In this document: positions 7,844 to 17,151 of the stretch, one piece after another | Position numbering within the stretch: position 1 is the first letter of the stretch | Layout: each line of letters begins with the position of its first letter | Source of the DNA: Cypionkella sp049896245 | GTDB taxonomy: Bacteria; Pseudomonadota; Alphaproteobacteria; Rhodobacterales; Rhodobacteraceae | Assembly: GCF_049896245.1 (NCBI RefSeq) | Contig: NZ_JAFCTX010000025.1 | Coordinates: 1-64,000 of the forward strand | DNA length: 64,000 nt | Reading direction: 5' to 3' | Notes under the pieces: generated by a model | Seen by the model: only the letters and a program-made list of their open reading frames with translations | Told to the model about the DNA's origin: nothing | The model's database searches: none | Made by a program: the position numbers and the translations under genes

Positions 7844-9157
7844 TCACTCAGCCGGTGCGGCGTAGTGCGACTTGAAGTCATCCTCAATCGTCGCCGGTTG
7901 CGGCAGTGGTTTTTCAAGCACCCCCAGCAGCGGCATGATGACAAGGAAGTAGGCAAACCAGTAGGCCGAGGCGAGCAATGAGATCCAGGCGTTCAGCTCA
8001 TTCGGCACCTGGGCACCAACCCAAGTCAGCACCACAAAGTCGATGGCCAGCAGCCAGTACCACGCCTTGAACTTTGGCCGATACTTGCCCGAGCGCACCG
8101 AGGAGGTGTCAAGCCACGGCACCATCGCCATCACGGCAATCGCACCGAACATCGCGAGAACACCGAAGAATTTGGCGTCAACGATGCCGAAGGTCACGAA
8201 ATGCACCAGTTGCACCACCCAGACATCGGCGGTGAAGGCGCGCAGAATGGCGTAGAACGGCAGGAAATACCATTCAGGCACGATATGCGCCGGCGTCGAC
8301 AGCGGGTTGGCTTGCACGTAGTTTACCGGATCGCCAAGGAAGTTCGGCATGAAGCTGACGACGGCAAAGAAGATCGCCAGAATGATGCAAAGCGCGAACA
8401 GGTCTTTGATCACGTAGTACGGCCAGAACGGCACGGTGTCTTTTGCGGCATCCTCTTTCGAGGTGCGACGCACTTCTACGCCCGTCGGGTTGTTGTTGCC
8501 GGTGTTGTGGAACGCCCAGATGTGCAGAGCCACAAGCGCCGCAATCACGAAGGGCAGCAGATAGTGCAGGCTGAAGAAGCGGTTCAGCGTGGCATTGTCC
8601 ACCGCAGGCCCGCCCAACAGCCATTCCTGAATCATCGGGCCAACACCGGGGATCGCGCCGAACAGGCCGGTGATCACCGTGGCACCCCAGAACGACATCT
8701 GACCCCATGGCAGCACGTAGCCCATGAAGGCGGTCGCCATCATCGCAAGGTAGATCAACATGCCGATGATCCAGGTGACTTCGCGCGGGGCTTTGTAGCT
8801 GCCGTAGTAAAGACTGCGGAAGATGTGCAGATAGACCGCAAAGAAGAACAAGGATGCGCCATTGGCGTGGATATACCGCAGCATGTAGCCGCCGTTTACG
8901 TCGCGCATGATATGCTCGACCGAACGGAAGGCGAAATCGACATGTGGCGTGTAATGCATTGCCAGCACGATGCCGGTGATGATTTGCAGGCCCAGACAGA
9001 ACGTAAGGACGATGCCCCAGATCCACATCCAATTCAGGTTCTTCGGTGTCGGGATCGTCAGCGTATCATATGCGATGCTGACGATCGGCAGACGGCTGTG
9101 CAGCCAGGTTTGAAAACCCGGCTTTGGTTCGTAATGGTCGTGCGGAATTCCGGCCAT
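7844..9157 (-). CDS. petB: Cytochrome b of the bc1 complex
   Basis: This is the catalytic membrane subunit carrying two b haems and both quinone sites. It has 437 residues with eight or more hydrophobic helices. The PEWY motif of the Qo site is in HIVPEWYFLPFYAIL, and the helix-B/D histidines lie in MRDVNGGYMLRYIHANGAS and HYLLPFVIAALVALHIWAFH. The C-terminal extension (LLGVLEKPLPQPATIEDDF) is usual in Rhodobacter-type proteins. It sits 11 nt after petA and 19 nt before petC. Confidence 0.98.
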   Translation of the reverse strand: MAGIPHDHYEPKPGFQTWLHSRLPIVSIAYDTLTIPTPKNLNWMWIWGIVLTFCLGLQIITGIVLAMHYTPHVDFAFRSVEHIMRDVNGGYMLRYIHANGASLFFFAVYLHIFRSLYYGSYKAPREVTWIIGMLIYLAMMATAFMGYVLPWGQMSFWGATVITGLFGAIPGVGPMIQEWLLGGPAVDNATLNRFFSLHYLLPFVIAALVALHIWAFHNTGNNNPTGVEVRRTSKEDAAKDTVPFWPYYVIKDLFALCIILAIFFAVVSFMPNFLGDPVNYVQANPLSTPAHIVPEWYFLPFYAILRAFTADVWVVQLVHFVTFGIVDAKFFGVLAMFGAIAVMAMVPWLDTSSVRSGKYRPKFKAWYWLLAIDFVVLTWVGAQVPNELNAWISLLASAYWFAYFLVIMPLLGVLEKPLPQPATIEDDFKSHYAAPAE

Positions 9158-9168
9158 GGTTTTTGTCC

Positions 9169-9729
9169 TTATCCCAGCTTGATCGTGGTTTCGTTTTCGA
9201 ATTTCGCAGTCGGCACCGGCAGGTTGCGCGGGGCCGGGCCTTTGCGAATACGACCGGCCATATCATAGTGCGAACCGTGGCAAGGGCAAAACCAGCCACC
9301 GAAATCGCCGGCATCGCCCAAGGGCACGCAGCCAAGGTGGGTGCAGACGCCCATCATCACCAACCACTCACCGGCTTCATCCAGCGTGCGATTTTTGTCT
9401 TCGGCGGTGGTCGAGGCATCCAGATTGGCGTTCTCGGCATTGGTGTCTGCCAGATCGGTCAGCGGCACGGCACGGCCTTTTTCGATCTCATCCGGGGTGC
9501 GGCGGCGGATGAACACCGGCTTGCCGCGCCATTTCACCGTGATCTGGGTGCCGACTTCGACAGCCGTGATATCCACCATGATCGAGGCCAAGGCGCGGGT
9601 ATCGGCCGAGGGGTTCATCTGGTTGACCAGCGGCCAAACCGCTGCGCCGGTGGCAACAATGCCCGCCCCGGCGGTTGCATAATACAGGAAATCCCTGCGG
9701 GTGCCTGCGTGATCGTCTGCGTGGGACAC
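9169..9729 (-). CDS. petA: Rieske iron-sulfur subunit of the bc1 complex
   Basis: This subunit carries the high-potential 2Fe-2S cluster that takes electrons from quinol. Of its 186 residues, the N-terminus has a twin-arginine-like leader (TRRDFLYYATAGAG) that also acts as the membrane anchor. The cluster-binding boxes CTHLGC and CPCHGSHYD are complete, with two Cys and two His. The GTG at 9729 is chosen because GGGAGAAG lies upstream and the length matches Rhodobacter homologues (about 187 residues). It is the first gene of the operon, and its promoter must lie within 9730-9977, where I could not fix it. Confidence 0.96.
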   Translation of the reverse strand: MSHADDHAGTRRDFLYYATAGAGIVATGAAVWPLVNQMNPSADTRALASIMVDITAVEVGTQITVKWRGKPVFIRRRTPDEIEKGRAVPLTDLADTNAENANLDASTTAEDKNRTLDEAGEWLVMMGVCTHLGCVPLGDAGDFGGWFCPCHGSHYDMAGRIRKGPAPRNLPVPTAKFENETTIKLG

Positions 9730-9977
9730 GAGAACTTCTCCCTTCAAAGGTCGCAAGACGTGCGACCGATATATAGCTGCGGCCCCGGTTTCCCAGAGCC
9801 TTACAGGCCGGGTTTAGCCACAGAACGCGCGGGCGTCCAGCGGACAAAGGCGCGCAGGGGCGGCGTAAATCAGCTTTTCCTGATCTGCGACCTTGAAGCG
9901 ACGTAAATCATTCCCATGCGCTGCCTGATTTCGCATCTTGTGCTGTAATTAAAGTGTTTTTGTCAGGTTTTATTGGC

Positions 9978-10586
9978 TCAGACTTGCACGGGGCGAGTCG
10001 CCAACATCGCCGGACGCTTGGCAAATTCTGCTTCCCATGCCGTCAGTTGTGGCCGCCCCTGCCGCCAATTCCGCGCATCGTGCCGGAAGTCGAGGTAGCC
10101 CAGCGCGCAAGCCAGACCGATCTGTGGCATCTCTAGCGGCCCGTTCAAAACCTCCGCCCAATCCGCCTCGATCACATCAAGCGCGCGGGCCGCTTTGGCC
10201 CATTGCGCCTCAATCCATTCGGGAAATTGCTTGTCAACCGGGCGCAGGCGCACCTCATAGGCCATTGCCAGTGCGGCTTCCAGGATGCCATCCACCGTCG
10301 CCTCTCGCACCAAGCACGGCCAGATCGCGGAGCCGGTCGGATACAACGCACCCCCCGCCAGATCATTCAGAAAGCGGCAGATCACCCGGCTGTCATAGAT
10401 CGCACCGTCATCGGTTTGCAGCGCCGGGATCTTGCCCAACGGGTTCTGATCCACCGGCAAAGACCCCGGAACAAGCGGCGTGCCCGCTACGGTGACGATC
10501 TCAACTCGATCTTCCAGAGCAAGTTCCACAATCAATGCCATAACCTTGCGGCCAAAGGGCGTCGCGGGAGAGGTGTAAAGCCGCAT
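9978..10586 (-). CDS. Glutathione S-transferase family protein
   Basis: A 202-residue cytoplasmic protein with an N-terminal thioredoxin-like GST fold: MRLYTSPATPFGRKV, then NPLGKIPALQ with the cis-Pro, and DSRVICRFL as the glutathione-binding segment (about residues 65-72). An all-helical C-terminal domain follows. It lacks clear features of a named subclass, so substrate and role (detoxification or thiol chemistry) are unknown. It is transcribed away from the caspase-domain gene, with a 133-nt divergent spacer. Confidence 0.88.
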   Translation of the reverse strand: MRLYTSPATPFGRKVMALIVELALEDRVEIVTVAGTPLVPGSLPVDQNPLGKIPALQTDDGAIYDSRVICRFLNDLAGGALYPTGSAIWPCLVREATVDGILEAALAMAYEVRLRPVDKQFPEWIEAQWAKAARALDVIEADWAEVLNGPLEMPQIGLACALGYLDFRHDARNWRQGRPQLTAWEAEFAKRPAMLATRPVQV

Positions 10587-10719
10587 GATGTCTCCGTTCA
10601 GGATGATTCGCTGATTTGCCGCCAGTTAAGCCGTGCCAGCCCGCGCATGACAACACTTGTCAGTTGCCAACCGCGCCCGGCGTATCGCACCCTGCGCTTA
10701 CCCCAACCGGAGCTTGCCC

Positions 10720-13700
10720 GTGCGCGCCTTTATCCTTGCGGCCTTTCTTGCCACCCCCGCCATGGCCGAAGACGCCTTTCAGTTGGTCGTCGAACCCGGT
10801 TTTCAGGATGCAGCCGCCGCGCATCAAGGTGTAGTGCCGCTGAAACAGGGCGGTCTGTGGGGGCTGATGGGGCGCGATGGTCAATGGATCGTCACCCCGC
10901 AGTATCAAGCTGTCGGCGATCCGGGGATAGGCTGGTTTCCGGTGCAGAAATCCGGCAAATGGGGCACCGTCGATCTGACCGGGGCCGAAATTGCGGGCTT
11001 TGACTATGACGCCATCGGCAAGCCCGCCACATACACGCCGTTCAAATATCAGGGCCTGTGGTACGCGCTGGCCCCGAGCGGCGACTTTGAGGCCAATCCG
11101 CTGCCGTTTGACACCCTGTTGGCGAATGATGGTGCCTGCATCACTGGAACGCAGAACAACGGTTTCGTCAGCTATTCGGGCGGGCCTGAGCCGTTCATCC
11201 AGACCCTGCCCGAGGTGCAAGACGCCCTGCCGCCATCCGAAGGCATGGTCGCGGTGAAACTGCCGGGGGGCTGGGTGCAACTGAACTGCGCCGATGGTTC
11301 GATGGTGATCGGCGATGATGCGCCCTTTGTCGCGATGCGCCCGGTCAGCGATGGCTATGCAGCAGTGCAGGGTGATCAAGGCTGGGGCTATGCCATGCCC
11401 TACGGCGTCGGCATCGAGTTTGGCGGTGACTATACGGCGGCGGGCGATTTTTCCGAAGGGCTGGCCCCGGTGCAGGTGGCGGGCGGCAAATGGGGCTATA
11501 TCAACAAGCAAAACCAGATGGTGATCGCCGCCAGTTATGACCGCGCCTATGGCTTTGCCGATGGGCTGGCGGGGGTGCTGATCGGCGACAAGCGCGGCTT
11601 TATCACCCCGGATGGCAAGCTGGTGGCCGAACCGCAGTTTGATGATTTCTGGCGGCATGATGGCGGTTTGGTTCCGGTGCAAGTCGGCGATCTGTGGGGG
11701 GTGATTGCGCCGGATGCGACCGACCCCGCCACCCGGTTCACCCTGCCCTTGGCCGATCTGACTGCGGCGCAAGCCCAGCATCCGCAGGGGTTTGAGTTGG
11801 TGCCGTCAAATCCACATTACTATGTGGCGCAAGATGATGTGTCGCTACATTCGATCAGCTTCGCGCAGGATGGCACGGTGATGCTGACCGTGCTGGCGAA
11901 CGACATCAACGCTGAACTGGCATTGTGGGATATGCGCAGCCATCGGCTGATCCGTAAGGTGAAGCAGCCCGACCTGACCCAAGCCATGCTGCTGCCGGGG
12001 CGCAATCTGATCGTGGCGGGTTACGCCTCGGGTCATATCGCGGTGCTTGATGCACTGACTGGGGCCAAGCTGTTGCGCCTGCATCCGTTCAAAGGCCCGG
12101 TGCTGGATATGGTGATCTCGCCCGATGGCAAGCTGCTGGGCATGACCGATGGCACGACGATCCGCATCTGGAACCTTGCCACCGGGCAGGCGATGCCGCC
12201 GCTGTTTGAGCCCGCGCAAAAGCTGCGCTTCACCGCGGATTCGACGCAGATCTATGCCGCCAACACGCAGGGCGGTCTGGTGCGGCTGGGGCTAGACGGA
12301 GCCATACTGAACCGCGTGCCCGAAGGCCCGCCACTGGAAAACGCGCTGCCGCCGACCTCTGCCATTCCCACGATGGCGCTTGGCCCGGATGGCAGTTTGG
12401 TGCTGGCGGGCAGTGTTTTGGTGCAGCAAGCCGATGGCTTTTACAAACCGCAAAACTGGCTGGATGTGATCACCGAAACGGGCAGCCGCCGCATTGATCT
12501 GCCTGCAACTGTTTCTCGGGTGATGACGCTGGATATCTCGCCCGATGGCAAAACCCTTGCCTATTCCAGCACGCAAGACGACCCCTATGTTGCCTATCTC
12601 GCCAGCCTTAATCTTGCCGATGGCAGCCTGATTGCCGAGGTGACGTTGGATAACTCCACCGATGCGCAAGCCAAGGGGATGCCGCGCGCGATGTCTGCGC
12701 TGGACCGCATCGCTTTTGCGCCTGATGGCAGCCTTGTGCTGATAGGGTCCGAAGGCAGCGATATTCTGGCGGTTGATCCGGCCTCGCTGACCAAACAAGC
12801 CACCTTCGCCACCCCGCTTGCCAATGCGCAAAACGGCACGGCTTTGCTGGACGGCAACCGATTTTTCACCTCGGATGGCGCAGGCACGGTCTGGGTCTGG
12901 GATCTGGCGCAAGGCCGACTTGAGGCGCAAGTGCCGATCACTGGTGCCGGCTTTGGTGTTGAAGAACAGATCGAGCCCGCTGGCGATCGGTTTTACATCT
13001 ACTCCGGCATGGATGACAGTTCGGCTGCCGCGTTTGATATGAAAACACTGGCGCAACTCCCGCTGAGCCAGGATCAGATCAACGCGGTGCTGGCCGATTT
13101 AGATTTTGACCCGTCGCTGCCCTACAGTGATGAGATCAACGCGCAGTTTCGCAATTTGAACCTTGAAGGCCCGCGTGCGGCTTTGCTCGGCGGGCGCGTC
13201 GCGGTGGTGCTTGATCCGGTCGGCATTCATCACGCCTATGATCTGAAAACCGGGGCGCTGTTGACTGAGTTTCTGGCCACGCCTGATGGCGAATGGTTGA
13301 TGCTGACGCCAGAAGGGTTCTTCGCAGCATCCCCCAACGGCGCGCAACTGGTGTCTGTGTCCAACGGCTTGCGGGCGTTTTCGGTCGATCAGGTCTATCA
13401 GGCTTTGTACCGCCCCGATCTGGTGGCGGCCAAACTGGCAGGCGATCCCGATGGCCTTGTCGCCAAGGCGGCCGCCGAGTTGGACCTTGCCCGCGTGTTG
13501 GGTTCTGGCCCCGCGCCGATCACCCGGTTCAAACTTCCCAGCGCCAAATCCTTGGAACCTGACTATGAGGTCGAGATCGAACTGCAAGACGAAGGCGGCG
13601 GCATTGGCCGCATTGAATGGCGACTTAACGGCATGACGGTCGAGGTGCAGCCGACCCGCGCTCCGGTGGCGTTGGATGAAGACCTGCCCACCGCGAAGGC

Positions 13701-14799
13701 GCGTGTGGCGCTGGACCCCGGTGAGAATATCATCGAGGTGGTGGCTTATAATGCAGCAGGTCTGCTCGCCTCCCCGCCTCGGCAGATGGTGGTGACTTGG
13801 GACGGCGTTGCCAGTTCGGAGCCGCCTGCGCTGCACGTTCTGGCGGTGGGGGTGAACGATTACGCCGATGGTCGCTTGCAGTTGAAATATGCCGCCGCCG
13901 ATGCGCAAGCCTTTGCGGATGCGATGAAAAAATCTGGCGCGGGGTTGTTCAGATCGGTGAATGTGGTGACCTTGCTGGACAAGGAGGTGACAGAGGCCAA
14001 GCTGGACGCCGCCTTCACCGAGATCGGCAAACAGGCGAAATCGCAGGATGTTTTCCTGTTTTTCCTTGCCGGTCATGGCAAGACGATTGAGGGCAAATAC
14101 TACTTCATCCCGCAGGATTTCCGCTTTGAAGGCGATGATCCGATTCGCGCCAATGGGATCAATCAGGATCGCTGGCAGGAATGGGCAGCGCGGGTGAAGG
14201 CTAAAAAATCGGTAATGATCTATGACACTTGCGAAAGCGGCAGCCTGACGGGCACGCGATCCGTCGATGCCGCGATGGCGCAGTCGGCGGCGGTAGAGCG
14301 GCTGACTAGGGCGATGGGGCGGACGATTCTATCGGCTTCAACCGACGATGCCCCGGCGCTGGAGGGTTACAACGGCCATGGCGTGATGACATGGGCGATG
14401 CTGGATGCGATGGGGCAGGCGGATAGCAACGGCAATGCGACGATTGAGGTGACGGAACTCGCGAACTTTCTGGATGTAAAGGTGCCAGAGGTTTCTTTCG
14501 CGGCCTTCGGGCTGCGGCAGGTGCCACAGATGTCGATCAAGGGATCGGATTTCGCCTTGGGGTCAAAGGTTTCGGTGCTGGATGCCAGCGCCGAAAGTTT
14601 CCCCGCCACGCTGACGCATGTGGTGGCAGGTGGCACGAAGGTGCTGGACGCGCCGGGTGGCACTCAGGTGCAAGTGATCGCTGCGGGAGTGTTTTCGGGC
14701 GTTTATAAGATTGAGGAGAAGGATGGCTTCGCGCGGATTGCCAAGGATGGTGCGGCGCTGGGCTGGGTGGCGGTGGGCGCGCTGACGCCTTTACAGTAA
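10720..14799 (+). CDS. Exported WG-repeat / WD40 / caspase-family protein
   Basis: A 1359-residue multidomain protein. A GTG at 10720 with GGAG upstream gives a signal peptide (VRAFILAAFLATPAMA), so export is expected; the longer frame from 10657 would bury it. Residues about 25-350 contain WG-type repeats (for example GKWGYINKQNQMVIAASYD). About 370-830 are WD40-like blades (SPDGKLLGMTDGTTIRIWNL). About 940-1030 look Ig-like. About 1036-1270 are a caspase (C14) domain with the His-Cys dyad H1119 (LAGHGK) and C1171 (YDTCESG). The last 70 residues look like an SH3-type domain (KVLDAPGGTQVQVI). The target and trigger are unknown; proteolysis after Arg or Lys is only a family expectation. Confidence 0.85.
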   Translation: MRAFILAAFLATPAMAEDAFQLVVEPGFQDAAAAHQGVVPLKQGGLWGLMGRDGQWIVTPQYQAVGDPGIGWFPVQKSGKWGTVDLTGAEIAGFDYDAIGKPATYTPFKYQGLWYALAPSGDFEANPLPFDTLLANDGACITGTQNNGFVSYSGGPEPFIQTLPEVQDALPPSEGMVAVKLPGGWVQLNCADGSMVIGDDAPFVAMRPVSDGYAAVQGDQGWGYAMPYGVGIEFGGDYTAAGDFSEGLAPVQVAGGKWGYINKQNQMVIAASYDRAYGFADGLAGVLIGDKRGFITPDGKLVAEPQFDDFWRHDGGLVPVQVGDLWGVIAPDATDPATRFTLPLADLTAAQAQHPQGFELVPSNPHYYVAQDDVSLHSISFAQDGTVMLTVLANDINAELALWDMRSHRLIRKVKQPDLTQAMLLPGRNLIVAGYASGHIAVLDALTGAKLLRLHPFKGPVLDMVISPDGKLLGMTDGTTIRIWNLATGQAMPPLFEPAQKLRFTADSTQIYAANTQGGLVRLGLDGAILNRVPEGPPLENALPPTSAIPTMALGPDGSLVLAGSVLVQQADGFYKPQNWLDVITETGSRRIDLPATVSRVMTLDISPDGKTLAYSSTQDDPYVAYLASLNLADGSLIAEVTLDNSTDAQAKGMPRAMSALDRIAFAPDGSLVLIGSEGSDILAVDPASLTKQATFATPLANAQNGTALLDGNRFFTSDGAGTVWVWDLAQGRLEAQVPITGAGFGVEEQIEPAGDRFYIYSGMDDSSAAAFDMKTLAQLPLSQDQINAVLADLDFDPSLPYSDEINAQFRNLNLEGPRAALLGGRVAVVLDPVGIHHAYDLKTGALLTEFLATPDGEWLMLTPEGFFAASPNGAQLVSVSNGLRAFSVDQVYQALYRPDLVAAKLAGDPDGLVAKAAAELDLARVLGSGPAPITRFKLPSAKSLEPDYEVEIELQDEGGGIGRIEWRLNGMTVEVQPTRAPVALDEDLPTAKARVALDPGENIIEVVAYNAAGLLASPPRQMVVTWDGVASSEPPALHVLAVGVNDYADGRLQLKYAAADAQAFADAMKKSGAGLFRSVNVVTLLDKEVTEAKLDAAFTEIGKQAKSQDVFLFFLAGHGKTIEGKYYFIPQDFRFEGDDPIRANGINQDRWQEWAARVKAKKSVMIYDTCESGSLTGTRSVDAAMAQSAAVERLTRAMGRTILSASTDDAPALEGYNGHGVMTWAMLDAMGQADSNGNATIEVTELANFLDVKVPEVSFAAFGLRQVPQMSIKGSDFALGSKVSVLDASAESFPATLTHVVAGGTKVLDAPGGTQVQVIAAGVFSGVYKIEEKDGFARIAKDGAALGWVAVGALTPLQ

Positions 14800-14810
14800 A
14801 CTTTGCCGCC

Positions 14811-14871
14811 GCGGACTTGATCCGGGGCCTCCTGCATTTTGCGCAGCCGATGAGGCCCCGGATCAAGTCCG
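14811..14871. repeat. Long intergenic palindrome after the caspase gene
   Basis: A stem of about 20 bp pairs 14811-14831 with 14852-14871 (gacttgatccggggcctc against gaggccccggatcaagtc) around a 20-nt loop. Further G/C-rich pairing extends outward. There is no T-run, so it is not a standard intrinsic terminator, though it may still protect or end both convergent transcripts (the caspase-family gene and paiB). This type of sequence recurs in alphaproteobacterial spacers as far as I recall. Confidence 0.65.
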
Positions 14872-14897
14872 GGGCGGCGTGGCGTGGGTGGGTGGTG

Positions 14898-15515
14898 TCA
14901 GCCTAAATCGCGGCGCATCAGGGCTGCGATGGCTTGTGATCCCATATCGGCTTGCTGTTCCAGATGATCAGCAGCGCTGGCCCGCACCTCTCGCGTTTTG
15001 TTCTGGTTCAGTTTCCAAGTGCCATCGACCGAGGCAATGTCGAACCGAAACGGCAGGATCATCCGCATCATGCGGGGCATCACGCCTTCCGACATTTTGT
15101 CGGATTTCCACGGGGTCTTCGGCAGCAGGCGGTTTTCATGCTCGGCTGACAAAGCGTCAACATGCGGATGCAGCGCAGACTCGGGCAGCGACGACAGCAC
15201 CCCGCGCAGATGCACCGCGATATAGTTCCACGTCGGCACCTGATCGCCGGCACCATACCAATCGGGCGATATATAGGCGTCGGGGCCAGAGATCGTGATC
15301 AGCGCAGGCAGACCCGCCGCGCAGGCGCGTACAATCGGGTTAGAGCGTGCCAGATGCAATTCGGCAAAGCTGGCATCCTCCGAGATCATAAACGGCACAT
15401 GCGCGGCCAGTGGCCCCTCGGCCCCGTTCACCGACAAGATCCCAAAACCACGCGCGCGGGCGAAGGCGAGATTGTCCTCCATCGGGGTGGAGCGGAAGGC
15501 GGGATTGGGGTGCAT
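14898..15515 (-). CDS. PaiB-like FMN-binding negative transcriptional regulator family protein
   Basis: The 205-residue protein matches the PaiB family, split-barrel FMN-binding proteins first described as repressors of sporulation and protease genes in Bacillus. Typical segments are MHPNPAFR at the N-terminus, the barrel strands GPLAAHVPFMI and PALITISGPDAYISPDWY, VPTWNYIAVH, and WKLNQNKTREVRA near the end. No helix-turn-helix is visible, so whether it regulates transcription or is a flavin enzyme is open. It is a single gene convergent with the caspase-family gene. Confidence 0.85.
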   Translation of the reverse strand: MHPNPAFRSTPMEDNLAFARARGFGILSVNGAEGPLAAHVPFMISEDASFAELHLARSNPIVRACAAGLPALITISGPDAYISPDWYGAGDQVPTWNYIAVHLRGVLSSLPESALHPHVDALSAEHENRLLPKTPWKSDKMSEGVMPRMMRMILPFRFDIASVDGTWKLNQNKTREVRASAADHLEQQADMGSQAIAALMRRDLG

Positions 15516-15634
15516 GGGCGGGCTCCAGACATCGTGATTGAAGCGCGTTTAGGCGGCGGCGCACCAACCGACAACTTAATCTTTCTTATCCGGCATCAAA
15601 CAGAGGCTAACCATCACCGCACTGCCCCGAATTG

Positions 15635-15665
15635 AAAAAGCCGCCAGAGATTGCTCTCGGCGGCC
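15635..15665 (-). terminator. Terminator of rpmJ
   Basis: The stem gccgccagag / ctctcggcggc (one bulged C, loop attg) is preceded on the plus strand by an A-run, which is the T-run of the minus-strand transcript. It lies about 40 nt beyond the rpmJ stop. Confidence 0.65.
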
Positions 15666-15702
15666 TATTCGGTGCTGCTGCGCGCGATCAACCTGCCAAG
15701 TA

Positions 15703-15828
15703 TCAACCTTGGCGGGCCTTGTAGCGCTTTTGCGTCTTGTTGATCACATAGACGCGGCCTTTACGGCGTACGACCTGGCAATCGCGATGACGGTTTTTCA
15801 GCGAGCGCAGCGAGTTTGCAACTTTCAT
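15703..15828 (-). CDS. rpmJ: 50S ribosomal protein L36
   Basis: A 41-residue, very basic protein beginning MKVANSLRSLKNRHRD with the ending VYVINKTQKRYKARQG. This is the longer L36 form common in proteobacteria, with a single Cys (RDCQVV) instead of the four zinc-binding residues of the classic form. GGAGA lies 7 nt ahead of the ATG. It follows the tRNA-Val gene on the same strand and ends at its own hairpin terminator. Confidence 0.95.
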   Translation of the reverse strand: MKVANSLRSLKNRHRDCQVVRRKGRVYVINKTQKRYKARQG

Positions 15829-15904
15829 CGTAGCATCTCCCTTGTTCGCGGCGCGTCTTCGCGCCAGTTGAAAAGCGTAGCCCCCGTTACCGGAAGCGGC
15901 GAAA

Positions 15905-15980
15905 TGGTGGGCGGTACAGGGATCGAACCTGTGGCCACTACGATGTCAACGTAGTGCTCTACCGCTGAGCTAACCGCCCA
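15905..15980 (-). tRNA. tRNA-Val (anticodon GAC)
   Basis: Read on the minus strand it folds as a complete cloverleaf. The acceptor stem is TGGGCGG/CCGCCCA, the D arm is AGCTCAGCGGTAGAGC, and the anticodon stem CTACG/CGTAG holds loop TTGACAT. The T arm has TTCGATC in its loop, and CCA is encoded at 15905-15907. The anticodon GAC reads GUC and GUU valine codons. Confidence 0.97.
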
Positions 15981-16066
15981 CGAACCTGACGTTCCCGCCC
16001 AATCTATTCATCCAAGCCCGAAGGCCCAAACAAAAGGACGCGGGCGGAACCGCGTCGGATGGCTGG

Positions 16067-16095
16067 GCTATAAACAGAGTCGCAGCGCGGTTCAA
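16067..16095 (-). promoter_or_regulatory. Predicted sigma-70 promoter for tRNA-Val
   Basis: On the minus strand TTGAAC (16090-16095) and TATAGC (16067-16072) are separated by exactly 17 nt. This would start transcription about 80 nt upstream of the mature tRNA, and the transcript may continue into rpmJ. Confidence 0.55.
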
Positions 16096-16161
16096 GGGGG
16101 TAAAGGGGGGTATCGGTAAAGGATATTTTGCAGTTATATCACAAAGTAACAGGAGTGTGGC

Positions 16162-17019
16162 GTGTCGCAGGTCTACCTTATTCATCGCCCCGTTCGGCAG
16201 GATACGGCGGTGGTGTTTGCCTCGCCGCACAGCGGGCGGGCCTATTCGGCAGCGTTTCTGGCACAGACCGTTTTGTCGGATCATGCGATCAGGTCATCGG
16301 AAGATGCCTTTGTGGATCAAGTGTTTGGCGCGGCCATGCAGCACGGGGCACCCCTATTGGTGGCTGATGTGCCACGCGCTTATCTTGATCTGAACCGCGC
16401 GCCGGATGAATTTGACCCTGCGGTGATTGAGGGTATCGCCCGTGTGCCGCACAATCCGCGCATATCCTCGGGGTTGGGAGTGATTCCCCGCGTGGTGTCG
16501 GGCGGGCGCTTGATCTATCGCGGCAAGCTGGGTTTGGCGGAAGCCGAGGCGCGGATTGCTGAAGTCTGGCACCCCTACCACCGCGCGCTGCGGCAGTTGC
16601 TGGATGAAACCCACAAGACCTTTGGTGAGGCCGTTCTGATCGACTGCCATTCGATGCCACATGAGGCGATTGACGGCCACGGTCGCCCCGGTCAACCCAA
16701 GCCCGATGTCGTACTGGGCGATCGCTTTGGCGCTGCTGCCGGGCGACATGTGATGGACGCAGTTGAGGCCGCGTTTCAGCGCGCGGGCCTGCGGGTGGCG
16801 CGCAATACGCCGTTCGCGGGCGCGTTCATCGCGCAAAGCTACGGTCGGCCCTCGGCGCGCAGGCATGTGATACAGGTGGAAATTGATCGCGGCCTTTACA
16901 TGGATGAGGCCACCATCACGCCACACAGCGGTTTTGATGATTTCCGCGCGCTGATGGCCGGGGTGATCGCCGAAATCGCAGGCATTGGCCGCGAACAACT
17001 GCCGCTTGCTGCGGAATAG
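16162..17019 (+). CDS. N-formylglutamate amidohydrolase family protein
   Basis: A 285-residue cytoplasmic hydrolase of the N-formylglutamate amidohydrolase (HutG-type) family, expected to split N-formyl-L-glutamate into formate and glutamate. Characteristic stretches are VVFASPHSGRAY near the N-terminus, a central LIDCHSMPHEA with the metal-site Asp/His, and NTPFAGAFIAQSYGRP. The GTG start has AGGAG 6 nt upstream. No histidine-degradation genes lie nearby, so the physiological substrate could be another formyl or acyl amino acid. Confidence 0.88.
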   Translation: MSQVYLIHRPVRQDTAVVFASPHSGRAYSAAFLAQTVLSDHAIRSSEDAFVDQVFGAAMQHGAPLLVADVPRAYLDLNRAPDEFDPAVIEGIARVPHNPRISSGLGVIPRVVSGGRLIYRGKLGLAEAEARIAEVWHPYHRALRQLLDETHKTFGEAVLIDCHSMPHEAIDGHGRPGQPKPDVVLGDRFGAAAGRHVMDAVEAAFQRAGLRVARNTPFAGAFIAQSYGRPSARRHVIQVEIDRGLYMDEATITPHSGFDDFRALMAGVIAEIAGIGREQLPLAAE

Positions 17020-17151
17020 CGGTGGTTTGGCGGCTGGTCGCCCTTGGTCAGAGGCTTCCCAGATGCGTCGCGTCATGGCCCTTTGACGCTCAATCGTTAA
17101 AAATGTCTTAAATTCACGACATCAAGCCATTGATTTTCATAGCATAAAAAA

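Noticed and set aside
8201..9268. 355-codon open frame on the plus strand
   Set aside because: It lies antisense to cytochrome b and the petA end, has His/Gln/Arg-rich composition and no family resemblance; a by-product of high G+C content.
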